From CAITJF01 sp032654645 (GTDB taxonomy: Bacteria > Pseudomonadota > Gammaproteobacteria > Burkholderiales > Gallionellaceae): a stretch of 64,000 nt of DNA. A program made the position numbers and the translations under genes. The stretch is taken from contig JAULAW010000005.1 in the NCBI GenBank assembly GCA_032654645.1, forward strand, positions 806,001 to 870,000, written 5' to 3'. A model generated the notes under the pieces. That model saw only the letters and a list, made by a program, of their open reading frames with translations. It was not told where the DNA came from and did not search any database. Positions 42,974 through 51,614 of this stretch are shown here, piece by piece. Each line of letters starts with the position of its first letter. Within the stretch, counting starts at the first letter, position 1.

Positions 42974-44570
42974 ATAAACTCTGCACAGCCTCAGCCAGCT
43001 CGATGCAAACGCGGTTACGCCCTTCGTTCTTGGCGCGATAGAGCGCTTTGTCCACTCTTGCGCACAACGATTCCAGCGTGTCGCCTGACATGTATTCGCT
43101 TACGCCAAAGCTGGCCGTCACTTTCGGCACACCGGGGAAGCGATGGCCTTCGATCGCGCCGCGCAGTTTTTCGGCGAGGGCTGCACCGGCCGCACACCCG
43201 TCTGGCGCAAGAATCATGAACTCTTCACCTCCCCAGCGCGTCATCACGTCGGTTGACCGAGTGAGATCGCGCACCAGTTGGGTCAACTCTTTGAGCACCA
43301 AGTCTCCCGCACTGTGCCCGAATCCATCATTGATACGCTTGAAATGGTCAATGTCGAGCATAATCAGCACAAACCCGCCACCGTACCGCAACGCACGTTG
43401 CAGTTCGACCGTGAACAACTCAGTGAACTTGAACCGGTTGTAAGCGCCGGTCAACGAATCGGTGGAGGCGAGATAATCCTTTTCCTTGATCAAGCTTTCG
43501 GCAATGGTGAGCAGTTCGTTGAAGTTATATGAAATAACGCCCATTTCGTCGTTGCCGCGAAGCTGGATGCGATTGGCGAAATTCTTGGTCCGGATAGTTT
43601 GCTCAATGCCGGTGACAAGCACCTTGAGAGCGCGCAGCAGGCGAAGCGTGGTCGAGCCGGCCAAAAGCATGAGCATGAGCGAAACGCCGAGGGTGGCGGT
43701 TGCGTCCATAAAAAACCGCCTCTCGGTAGCCGCGATATCGTCATTTACCTGCTTGCGCAGAAAAGCCATGGTCTGGTTTTCCACCTCCCGCAACCGGTCT
43801 ATGGCATAGCTGGCAGAGGCAAACCATTCCTCCGCCGTGACCGCGCTCCCGCGCCCGGACAGGGCGGATTCAATAATCTCGAAAGTGGCTTGCACCCTGG
43901 GCTGGGCGAGAGCCGCGCGAAACGCACCGGCAATATCAGGCGCGGCATCGCGCAAAAACATTTCGCTATGATGTTGGTGCAGGTCGAATTGCTGGCCCAC
44001 GATGGAAACTCTCACATTACCCATCTTTCCATTGGAAAGGGCTTCATTCAGGCTGGCGCGAATCTCACCGAGATATTCCTTGGCGTATAAAAGATGAGTG
44101 TGGGCGTGAAGGCCATTCTTAAGAAGCGTGCTTTTCGAATGCATGGCGAGCGTGTTGACCTGATCGAGCGCATCAACGATAGTCAGGGTGTAGTACCTGA
44201 AGGAATCTGCAGCCGTCACTTGATGCCGGGAAATCTCTTCTCTTACTTTTCCCAGCTTCGCCAGGTTTTCCAGTTCTTGCACCGTGTCGCCATCCAGCCG
44301 CGATTTTGCCTGGTCGGTGGTGGCGCGCTGTGCATCGAGCAAAGCCGCGTTGGTTGTAGATTTGCTGGCCAGGTAGCCGGCGGAAATGCCGCGCTCTTTC
44401 TGCAACTCATGCACCAGGCCGGAAAGTTTTTCCGCCGTATCCATACGGGTAAGCAACGCCTGCTTCTCGGACCGATCCCGGCTCTCCGCCGCGAACCGGG
44501 CGCCCAGGATGTAAAACAAACTGGCTACCGCCAGCAGCGCAAGCAGCAATATTCTTGCCTTGATCGTCAT
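42972..44570 (-). CDS. NIT-domain diguanylate cyclase
   Basis: A membrane GGDEF protein of about 532 residues (from ATG 44570; GTG 44606 would add 12). Helix 1 (KARILLLALLAVASLFYILG) is followed by a periplasmic NIT-like domain (LVHELQKERGISAGYLASKS) and helix 2 near residue 300. A HAMP-like stretch precedes GGDEF: SLTGAYNRFKFTELF, then RSTD (I-site), five residues, then GGEEF in TRWGGEEFMIL. All active-site residues are present. NIT domains are linked to nitrate/nitrite in other proteins. It is convergent with the YceH gene. Confidence 0.9.
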   Translation of the reverse strand: MTIKARILLLALLAVASLFYILGARFAAESRDRSEKQALLTRMDTAEKLSGLVHELQKERGISAGYLASKSTTNAALLDAQRATTDQAKSRLDGDTVQELENLAKLGKVREEISRHQVTAADSFRYYTLTIVDALDQVNTLAMHSKSTLLKNGLHAHTHLLYAKEYLGEIRASLNEALSNGKMGNVRVSIVGQQFDLHQHHSEMFLRDAAPDIAGAFRAALAQPRVQATFEIIESALSGRGSAVTAEEWFASASYAIDRLREVENQTMAFLRKQVNDDIAATERRFFMDATATLGVSLMLMLLAGSTTLRLLRALKVLVTGIEQTIRTKNFANRIQLRGNDEMGVISYNFNELLTIAESLIKEKDYLASTDSLTGAYNRFKFTELFTVELQRALRYGGGFVLIMLDIDHFKRINDGFGHSAGDLVLKELTQLVRDLTRSTDVMTRWGGEEFMILAPDGCAAGAALAEKLRGAIEGHRFPGVPKVTASFGVSEYMSGDTLESLCARVDKALYRAKNEGRNRVCIELAEAVQSL

Positions 44571-44718
44571 TTTGTTTTGGAACAACTCCAGCAAATGATA
44601 AGACACCGCGCATCATACATTGGGGCGCTAACCGTAAGTGAGTTTTTGCGCGATGCCAGTTGCGGGGTTGTATGGGATATGGCCTATGCATCAGGGTAAA
44701 TTTGTTCTCGAAATAATC

Positions 44719-44852
44719 GTAGGGTGGGCAGACAGCTTTATCGTCTGCCCACGCGGATTGGTAACCGCGTGGGCACAGTGCGTGGTTGTTGCCGACTTGT
44801 CGGCTGTACAACCACGGCCTCCCCCTTGCGGGGAAAAACGTGCCCACCCTAC
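44719..44852. repeat. 134-bp BIME-like multi-hairpin element
   Basis: The ends GTAGGGTGGGCA and TGCCCACCCTAC are perfect inverted repeats. Between them are three hairpins: GGGCAGAC...GTCTGCCC, CACGCGG...CCGCGTG and CGTGGTTGT...ACAACCACG. It lies in a 510-bp gap with no other gene. A 15-codon frame at 44993 behind GGGAGG is too short to call. Confidence 0.8.
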
Positions 44853-45079
44853 ATTTGTTGATTTTAAACATAATTATTTGAAGAACAAATTAGCCTTGGC
44901 CTATGCATTTCGGCATATTGACTGGATGCGACTATAGGGGCATAGTTCGCCGCTTAAATCGGATGGCAGCAGATATGCAGCGGGAGGAAATCATGGGCCG
45001 GAACCACCCTTTGCCCTCAAGGCAAGATTTTCATGCCTGATTTCACCCGCCCGCAAATAACCGGAATTGGGGGCAAGAC

Positions 45080-45463
45080 ATGAAAAAATTGCCGGCGCTT
45101 TTGAATACTCCCGCGAAGCTGATGCTCGCGATAGGGTTGGTCATACTGGCGAACGAATTTCTGATCATGGCACTGATCGAAAGTATACATGACACCATCC
45201 TGAAGGATGCGTTTCTGACAATGATGGTTTTTGAATTCGCTGATCCCATTTTGCTCACCGCACTTGTTTCTCCCGCGCTTTATCTTCTGATCTTCAAGCC
45301 GATGCGCACCCAACAGGCCGAACTTGAACGGCAGCTCGACGAGTTGCGCCGCTTCCAGAAGGTGACGGTCGGGCGCGAACTGCGCATGAAGGAACTGGTG
45401 GAAGAAAACGCCGCGCTGCGCCACCAGTTGGCTGATGCGCAACCGGACAACGCGCAACCATGA
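45080..45463 (+). CDS. Small membrane protein with C-terminal coiled coil
   Basis: A 127-residue protein with two membrane helices (about 15-33 and 50-72; MLAIGLVILANEFLIMALIE, LTALVSPALYLLIFKP) and a cytoplasmic coiled coil (QQAELERQLDELRRFQKVTV and ELRMKELVEENAALRHQLAD). The stop overlaps the start of the HD-GYP gene (ATGA). It looks like a membrane anchor or sensor module for that protein, similar to the start of tethered PAS kinases. No family name is given. Confidence 0.78.
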   Translation: MKKLPALLNTPAKLMLAIGLVILANEFLIMALIESIHDTILKDAFLTMMVFEFADPILLTALVSPALYLLIFKPMRTQQAELERQLDELRRFQKVTVGRELRMKELVEENAALRHQLADAQPDNAQP

Positions 45464-48400
45464 GCGATACGGTAGGCAAACTGCGCCAGGAACTGCAAGC
45501 CGCGCAGCGCGCGCTGGCCGAAGCCAAGGCGCGTTGCGAACGCCATGATGCCGAGCACCAAGCGGCCGCCAAAGAGCTGGAAGACAACCGCAGCGCGCTG
45601 CTGTTCATGCTCGAAGACCTGGAAAGCGCGCGGCGAAAAATCGGGCAGGCGCACCAGGAATGGATGGCCGCGCTGGACGTGGTGAACGACCCGATTTTCC
45701 TGCACGACAAAAATTTCCGCATCCTGCGTTGCAATTTGGCTTACCAGCGATGCGCCGGGGTTCCGTTCCATGAAATCATCGGCCATCACTATTACGAAAT
45801 CTTCCCCAAGGCAGACGCGCCCTTACCCTGCTGCCTGCGGGTGACGGAAAATGCAGAAGAAGAAGAAGAAGAAGTGGCGGTCGGCAACGCGATATACCGC
45901 TCGCGCGCCTTTTCCATCCATGATGAGCAGGGCGCTTATCTGTACTCCGTGCACATCCTCGAATGCATCACCGAGCACAAGCGGGCGGAGAGGGAGTTAA
46001 GTGAGAGCGAGACCCGGTTCCGCAATCTTGTGGAGGCTACAAGCGATTGGATTTGGGAAATTGACGAAAATAATGTCTATACCTATGCGAGCCCGAAAAT
46101 ACACGACATTCTCGGCTACGAGGCTGCGGAAATTGTCGGGAAAACACCTTTCGATCTTATGCCCCATGAGGAAGCCAAAAGGGTCGCGGATATATTCGGC
46201 ACGATAGCGGCAGCGAGAATATCATTTTCAAACCTCGAAAACACAAACCTTCATAAAGATGGGCATCCGGTAGTCCTTGAGACAAGCGGTGTTCCGGTTT
46301 TTGACGCTGAAGGAAAATTTCGCGGCTATCGCGGCGTGGACAGGGACATCACCGGGCGCAAGCAAGCAGAGGTAGTGCTGGTGGAAAGCGAGGAAAAACT
46401 CCGCAAGATAGCCGAATCGGCACAGGATGCCATCATTATGATGGGGACGGATCAGAACATCTCGTTCTGGAACGCCGCCGCCGAGCGGATTTTCGGCTAT
46501 ACCGCCGCAGAAGCGATGGGGCATGAACTGCATGCCCTGATCACGCCGGCGCGCGCTCGCGCCAGGTTCGCACAAGCCTTCCCGCATTTTCAGGCAACCG
46601 GTGAGGGGCCGCTCATCGGCAAAATGACCGAAGTCAGCGCGTTGCGCAAAGGCGGCGGGGAGTTCCCCGTCGAACTTTCCATTTCCGCAGCACGGTTGAA
46701 CGGCCAATGGCATGCCATCAGCACCCTGCGCGACATCACCGTGCGCAAACAGGCGGAGGAAGAACTGCGGCTGAGGGCGCAGCTTCTGGACAGCGTTTCC
46801 GATACGATCTTCCTGCTCGATCTCGACGGAAATTTCGTTTACCTGAACGAAGCCGCCTGGAAGTCGCGCGGCTACACGCGGGACGAGATGATGGGAATAG
46901 ACCTGCACGCTCTCGACACGCCGAAGTTCGAAAAGCTCATCGGAACCCGGTTCAAAGAGATAATGGAGAAAGGCCAGAGCTTCTTCGAATCCGAGCACCG
47001 CCGCAAGGACGGCACTGTCATGCCGGTCGAAATCAATGCCCGCACCATCGAGCTGGGCGGGCGCAAGCTGGTGCTCAGCATTATCCGCGACATCACCGAG
47101 CGCAAGCGGATGGATGAGGAATTGCAGCTCGCCTACTTTGCACTTAACCATGCTGTCGATTCAGTCTTCTTTATGGAACCGTCAGGAAAGTTTCTCTATG
47201 TCAATGAAACCGCCTGCCGAGCGTTGGGTTATTCCAAGGAAGAGTTGCTATCTATGGGTGTGGCTGACATTGATCCAAACTTACCAGACGGTGTTCCGCT
47301 GGAAATGTCCCAGGCAACAAAAGAAGCGGGGATTGGCCGTGTGGAATCGAAGCACAAAACCAAAGACGGCCGCCTTATTCCGGTCGAGGTCATAGTTGCC
47401 TACCTTCAATATAAGGGAGGAGACTATCATTGCTCCTTTGTCAGGGACATCACCGAACGCAAGCAGGCAGAAACTGCCATTCAACACGCCAGCCGCGCCC
47501 TTGCCACGCTGAGCGCGGCAAACAAAAGCCTTGTTCATTCCACCAGCGAGGATGAGTTATTGCGGGCAATCTGCCAGGCCATCGTCAAACAGCGCGGTTA
47601 CCGGCTGGCGTGGGTGGGCTACGTACAGCATGACGAGAACAAATCCATCAAGATCATGGCGTGTGCCGGGCACGACGAAGGCTATCTGGATGCCATTCAA
47701 CTCACCTGGGCAGAAACCGGGCGCGGCATGGGGCCTAGCGGGCGCGCCGTCCTCAGCGGCGCGACGCAACTGTGCCAGAACATCGCCACCGATCCGATAT
47801 GCGAGTCATGGCGCGATGAAGCGATCAAGCGCGGCTTTGCGGCCAACATTGCGCTCCCGTTGATGGATGGAAACGGCGAGGTGTTCGGCATACTCCATGT
47901 GTATGCCGAAGAAGTTGATGCCTTCACGCCCGCCGAAATCGCCCTGCTGGAAGAAATGGCGGGCGATCTGGCGTTCGGTGTGCGCGCCCTGCATATCCGC
48001 CGCGAACGCGATCTCGCTCTGGAGCAAAACCAGCGGCATTTTGAGCGACTGCAAGACAGCCTGGAAGATACGGTGCGCGCCATCGCATCCATCATCGAAA
48101 TGCGCGACTCTTATACTGCCGGGCACCAAGTTCGGGTCGCCGATCTGGCGATGGCGATTGCCAAACAAATGGGGCTTTCCGGTGAACAGATACATGGTGT
48201 CCATCTCGCCGGTGTGGTGCATGACTTGGGCAAAATCAAAATTCCGGCGGAAATACTCAGCAAGCCTGGCAGGATCACTGACATCGAGTACAGCTTGATC
48301 AAGATCCATTCACAGGCGGGTTATGACATTCTGAAAGGTATCAACTTCCCTTGGCCGATCGCGCAGATGGTGCTGCAACACCACGAGCGGCTCGACGGCT

Positions 48401-48627
48401 CCGGTTATCCGCAGGGGTTGCAGGGCGATGCCATCCTGCTCGAAGCGCGCATTCTCAGCGTGGCGGACGTGGTCGAGGCGATGTATTCGCACCGCCCCTA
48501 TCGTCCCGGATTGGGATTGGAGGCCGCGCTGGCAGAAATCACCCGGCAACGCGGCATTTACTTAGATACGCAGGTGGTGGATGCGTGCCAGGCGTTGTTC
48601 CGCGAGCAGCAATACAGCTTCAAGTAG
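45460..48627 (+). CDS. Multi-PAS/GAF/HD-GYP c-di-GMP phosphodiesterase (1)
   Basis: A 1055-residue cytoplasmic protein. An N-terminal coiled coil (TVGKLRQELQAAQRALAEAK) precedes five PAS/PAC units (roughly residues 60-670). Next is a GAF domain (about 690-845; ELLRAICQAIVKQRGYRLAW). The C-terminal HD-GYP domain has VVHDLGKIKIPAEILSK (HD), QHHERLDGSGYPQGLQGD (HH...GYP) and ADVVEAMYSHRPYR, all metal-binding positions of active enzymes. It is coupled to the small membrane protein upstream. A run of six GAA codons (45856-45873) lies between PAS1 strands. It has a close paralogue immediately downstream. Confidence 0.92.
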   Translation: MSDTVGKLRQELQAAQRALAEAKARCERHDAEHQAAAKELEDNRSALLFMLEDLESARRKIGQAHQEWMAALDVVNDPIFLHDKNFRILRCNLAYQRCAGVPFHEIIGHHYYEIFPKADAPLPCCLRVTENAEEEEEEVAVGNAIYRSRAFSIHDEQGAYLYSVHILECITEHKRAERELSESETRFRNLVEATSDWIWEIDENNVYTYASPKIHDILGYEAAEIVGKTPFDLMPHEEAKRVADIFGTIAAARISFSNLENTNLHKDGHPVVLETSGVPVFDAEGKFRGYRGVDRDITGRKQAEVVLVESEEKLRKIAESAQDAIIMMGTDQNISFWNAAAERIFGYTAAEAMGHELHALITPARARARFAQAFPHFQATGEGPLIGKMTEVSALRKGGGEFPVELSISAARLNGQWHAISTLRDITVRKQAEEELRLRAQLLDSVSDTIFLLDLDGNFVYLNEAAWKSRGYTRDEMMGIDLHALDTPKFEKLIGTRFKEIMEKGQSFFESEHRRKDGTVMPVEINARTIELGGRKLVLSIIRDITERKRMDEELQLAYFALNHAVDSVFFMEPSGKFLYVNETACRALGYSKEELLSMGVADIDPNLPDGVPLEMSQATKEAGIGRVESKHKTKDGRLIPVEVIVAYLQYKGGDYHCSFVRDITERKQAETAIQHASRALATLSAANKSLVHSTSEDELLRAICQAIVKQRGYRLAWVGYVQHDENKSIKIMACAGHDEGYLDAIQLTWAETGRGMGPSGRAVLSGATQLCQNIATDPICESWRDEAIKRGFAANIALPLMDGNGEVFGILHVYAEEVDAFTPAEIALLEEMAGDLAFGVRALHIRRERDLALEQNQRHFERLQDSLEDTVRAIASIIEMRDSYTAGHQVRVADLAMAIAKQMGLSGEQIHGVHLAGVVHDLGKIKIPAEILSKPGRITDIEYSLIKIHSQAGYDILKGINFPWPIAQMVLQHHERLDGSGYPQGLQGDAILLEARILSVADVVEAMYSHRPYRPGLGLEAALAEITRQRGIYLDTQVVDACQALFREQQYSFK

Positions 48628-48723
48628 GGGCGGGTTCGCCCCGCAGGGAATGTAACCCACAACATAGCGGACTTTCATATTATCCTGAAAACCTCGGTTG
48701 AAAATAAACCGGCAGAGGGTAAA

Positions 48724-48790
48724 CCCTCATCCCCAGCCCTTCCCCCCGAGGGGGAAGGGAGCAAAGCCACTCTCCCTCGGGGAGAGACCG
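48724..48790. repeat. CCCTCTCCC-family repeat, intergenic
   Basis: Two hairpins in tandem separated by AGCAAAGCCA, in the same general form as the two-hairpin inserts in nnrD and purL. Confidence 0.78.
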
Positions 48791-48855
48791 CAGCCGCCAA
48801 TTTTTCGCCCGAATTGAACCCATGAACCAAAAGCGTAGCGAGAACGGGCGCTGCT

Positions 48856-48917
48856 GTAGGAGCCCAATTTATTGGGCGATATGATATTGATGATCGCGCA
48901 ATAAATTGCGCTCCTAC
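48856..48917. repeat. GTAGGAGC...GCTCCTAC palindromic repeat
   Basis: GTAGGAGC at the left end and GCGCTCCTAC at the right. Inside are GCCCAATTTATTGGGC and GCGCAATAAATTGCGC hairpins. Related to 42118-42176 and to the half element near 29900. Confidence 0.78.
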
Positions 48918-49178
48918 ATACGACCGTATTCACAGAGCACCAAGGTTCATGGGTAGGGGTTGGGGAGAGGGAGAAGCTGCGCCCATATTGCTCACCCTGT
49001 AAATTGCATGTTCTCAACTGAGGAATTTAGGATTATTGATCTGGCCAGATAATGTTTGAAGCACGTTCACCTCGAGTTTGCCGAAAGGAAAATGGGCTTT
49101 GGCAAGCTCAGCACGAACGGAGTTGATACTTCACCCTGCAGGATCAATAACTGCCGCACAACCGGGCAACGCGCAACC

Positions 49179-51599
49179 ATGAGCGATACGATAGGCAAAC
49201 TGCGCCAGGAACTGCTAACCGCGCAACGCGCATTGGCCGAAACCAAGGCGCGCTGCGAACGCCATGATGCCGAGCATCAAACGACCGCCAAAGATATAGA
49301 AAACCTGCGGCGAAGAATCGAGCACGCCCACCAGGAGTGGACGAGCGCGTTGGACGTGGTGAACGATCCAATCTTCATGCACGACAAAGAGTTCCGCATC
49401 TTGCGATGCAACAAGGCTTATCAGCAAAGCGCAGGCATTCCCTACAATGAAATAATCGGCCAGCCTTATTACGAAATCTTCCCGAAAACCGGCGCGCCGT
49501 TAGCCTGCTGCCTGCGGGTGGTGGAAAATCCAGAAGCGGCGGCAGGCGAGGATGAAATATTGCTCGGCGAGACAACCTACCGCTCGCGCGCTTTTTCCAT
49601 CCATGACGAACAGGGGGGTTATCTCTACTCCGTGCACACCCTCGAAGATGTCACAGAGAGCCACCGCACCGTGGTGGCATTGTACGAGAGCGAGGAAAAA
49701 TTCCGCAAAATCAGCGAATCGGCGCAGGATGCCATCATCATGATGGCGGGCAAACGAATTTCGTTCTGGAATGCGGCCGCCGCGCGCATTTTTGGTTACA
49801 CGGCAGAGGAAGCGATCGGGCGGGAGCTGCATGAATTGATCGTGCCGGAACCCGCGCGCGCCAAGTTTGCGCAAGCCTTCCCGCATTTTCAGGCAAGCGG
49901 TGAAGGGGCGGTCATTGGCAAGCTGATCGAGGTTAGCGCGTTGCGCAAAAGCGGCGAGGAATTCCCGGTCGAGCTATCTATTTCCGCGACACAATTCGGC
50001 AGCCAGTGGCACGCCATCGGCATCGTGCGCGACATCACCGGGCGCAAACGGGCGGAACAAGAGCTCATGGCATCCCGGCAGCGGGCGCAACACTACCTGG
50101 ATATCGTCGGCGTTATGCTGATCTCGCTCGATGCGCAGGGCAGGGTGCAAATGGTCAACCGGAAGGGATGCGAAATGCTGGGTCATTCCGAGGCTGATAT
50201 TCTCGGCAAGGATTGGTTCGATAATTATTTGCCCGAGCCGGTGCGGAAAGAAGTGAAGAAAGTTTTCACACAACTGATGGGCAGTGATGTTGCGCCCGTC
50301 GAGTACTTTGAAAACGATATATTGACCGGTAGCGGTGATGTGCTTACGGTCGCATGGCATAACTCGTTATTGATGGATGAATCCGGGAAGATTAACGGGG
50401 TGCTTTCTTCGGGAGAGGACATCACCGAACGAAAGCGGGCAGAAACCGCCATAGCGCACGCCAACCGCGCTCTTGCCACACTGAGCGCGGCAAACAAAAG
50501 CCTTGTTCGCGCCACCAGCGAGAACGAGCTATTGCAGGCGATCTGCCAGGCCATCGTCAAGCAGCGCGGTTACCGGCTGGCATGGGTGGGCTACGTGCAG
50601 CACGATGCAAACAAGTCCATCAAAATCATGGCGAGCGCAGGCCATGGCGAGGGCTATCTGGATAACATACAGCTCACATGGGCGGATAATAAACACGGCA
50701 TGGGGTCGGGCGGGCGCGCCATCCGCAGTGGTACGACGCAACTGTGCCAGGATGTCGCCAACGACCCGATATACGGAACATGGCGCGTTGAAGCCATAAA
50801 ACGCGGATTTGCGGCAAACATTGCACTACCGCTGATGGATGCGGGCGGAAAGGTGTTCGGCATACTCCACGTGTATGCCGAAGAAGTTGATGCCTTCACG
50901 CCCGCCGAAATCGCCCTGCTGGAAGAAATGGCCGGGGATTTGGCGTTCGGCGTGCGCGCCCTGCATATCCGCCGCGAACGCGATCTCGCCCTGGAGCAAA
51001 ACCAGCGGCATTTTGAGCAACTGCAAGACAGCCTGGAAAATACGGTGCGCGCCATCGCATCCATCGTCGAAATGCGTGACCCCTATACTGCCGGCCACCA
51101 GATCAGGGTGGCCGATCTGGCTGTGGCGATCGCCAGGCAAATGGGGCTGCCCGCTGAACAGACACATGGCGTCCATCTCGCCGGCGTGGTGCACGACCTA
51201 GGTAAAATAAAAATCCCTTCGGAAATACTCAGCAAGCCGGGCAGGATCACTGACATCGAGCACAGCTTGATCAAGATCCATTCACAGGCGGGTTACGATA
51301 TTTTGAAAGGTATAGATTTCCCTTGGCCGATCGCGCAGATGGTGCTGCAACACCACGAGCGGCTCGACGGCTCCGGTTACCCGCAAGGGCTCAAGGGCGG
51401 CCAAATTATTCTTGAGGCGCGCATTCTCAGCGTGGCGGATGTGGTTGAAGCGATGTCCTCGCACCGCCCCTATCGCCCCGGCCTGGGGGTAGAGGCCGCG
51501 CTGGCGGAAATCACCCGGCAACGCGGTAGCCATTTCGAACCTGCAGTAGTGGATGCGTGCCTGGCGTTGTTCCGCGAGCAGGGTTACAGCTTCAAATAG
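49179..51599 (+). CDS. Multi-PAS/GAF/HD-GYP c-di-GMP phosphodiesterase (2)
   Basis: An 806-residue paralogue of the preceding HD-GYP protein. The start MSDTIGKLRQELLTAQRALA aligns with that protein, and DNA identity extends about 28 bp upstream, so ATG 49179 is the right start rather than 49056. It keeps the coiled coil, three PAS units, the GAF domain and a complete HD-GYP (VVHDLGKIKIPSEILSK; HHERLDGSGYPQGLKGG). Two PAS units of the first protein are absent. Sequence identity is highest in the GAF and HD-GYP parts, so the pair arose by duplication and then lost or gained PAS domains. It is followed after 15 bp by the haem-type cyclase. Confidence 0.92.
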   Translation: MSDTIGKLRQELLTAQRALAETKARCERHDAEHQTTAKDIENLRRRIEHAHQEWTSALDVVNDPIFMHDKEFRILRCNKAYQQSAGIPYNEIIGQPYYEIFPKTGAPLACCLRVVENPEAAAGEDEILLGETTYRSRAFSIHDEQGGYLYSVHTLEDVTESHRTVVALYESEEKFRKISESAQDAIIMMAGKRISFWNAAAARIFGYTAEEAIGRELHELIVPEPARAKFAQAFPHFQASGEGAVIGKLIEVSALRKSGEEFPVELSISATQFGSQWHAIGIVRDITGRKRAEQELMASRQRAQHYLDIVGVMLISLDAQGRVQMVNRKGCEMLGHSEADILGKDWFDNYLPEPVRKEVKKVFTQLMGSDVAPVEYFENDILTGSGDVLTVAWHNSLLMDESGKINGVLSSGEDITERKRAETAIAHANRALATLSAANKSLVRATSENELLQAICQAIVKQRGYRLAWVGYVQHDANKSIKIMASAGHGEGYLDNIQLTWADNKHGMGSGGRAIRSGTTQLCQDVANDPIYGTWRVEAIKRGFAANIALPLMDAGGKVFGILHVYAEEVDAFTPAEIALLEEMAGDLAFGVRALHIRRERDLALEQNQRHFEQLQDSLENTVRAIASIVEMRDPYTAGHQIRVADLAVAIARQMGLPAEQTHGVHLAGVVHDLGKIKIPSEILSKPGRITDIEHSLIKIHSQAGYDILKGIDFPWPIAQMVLQHHERLDGSGYPQGLKGGQIILEARILSVADVVEAMSSHRPYRPGLGVEAALAEITRQRGSHFEPAVVDACLALFREQGYSFK

Positions 51600-51614
51600 G
51601 TCAGGATTGCTCAA

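Larger units (their letters stand above)
48628..49178. other. 551-bp gene-free gap filled with palindromic repeats
   Basis: The gap holds GGGGCGGGTTCGCCCC just after the stop (48628-48645), the CCTTCCCCCCGAGGGGGAAG and CTCTCCCTCGGGGAGAG repeats (48724-48790), and a GTAGGAGC element (48856-48917). CCCATGAACC (48820) and GGTTCATGGG (48944) form an outer pair around the last one, so one repeat has probably landed in another. I see no gene here; minus-strand frames are repeat artefacts. The end (49151-49178) is a copy of the junction before the first HD-GYP gene. Confidence 0.6.

Noticed and set aside
44719..44852. Retron or structured RNA
   Set aside because: No reverse transcriptase is nearby, and the symmetric ends and recurrence fit a BIME-type repeat.
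44993..45040. 15-codon frame with GGGAGG before the small membrane protein
   Set aside because: It is too short and has no recognisable leader-peptide or attenuator structure.
48727..49017. 96-codon minus frame between the HD-GYP genes
   Set aside because: It consists mostly of translated palindromic repeats with no ribosome site.
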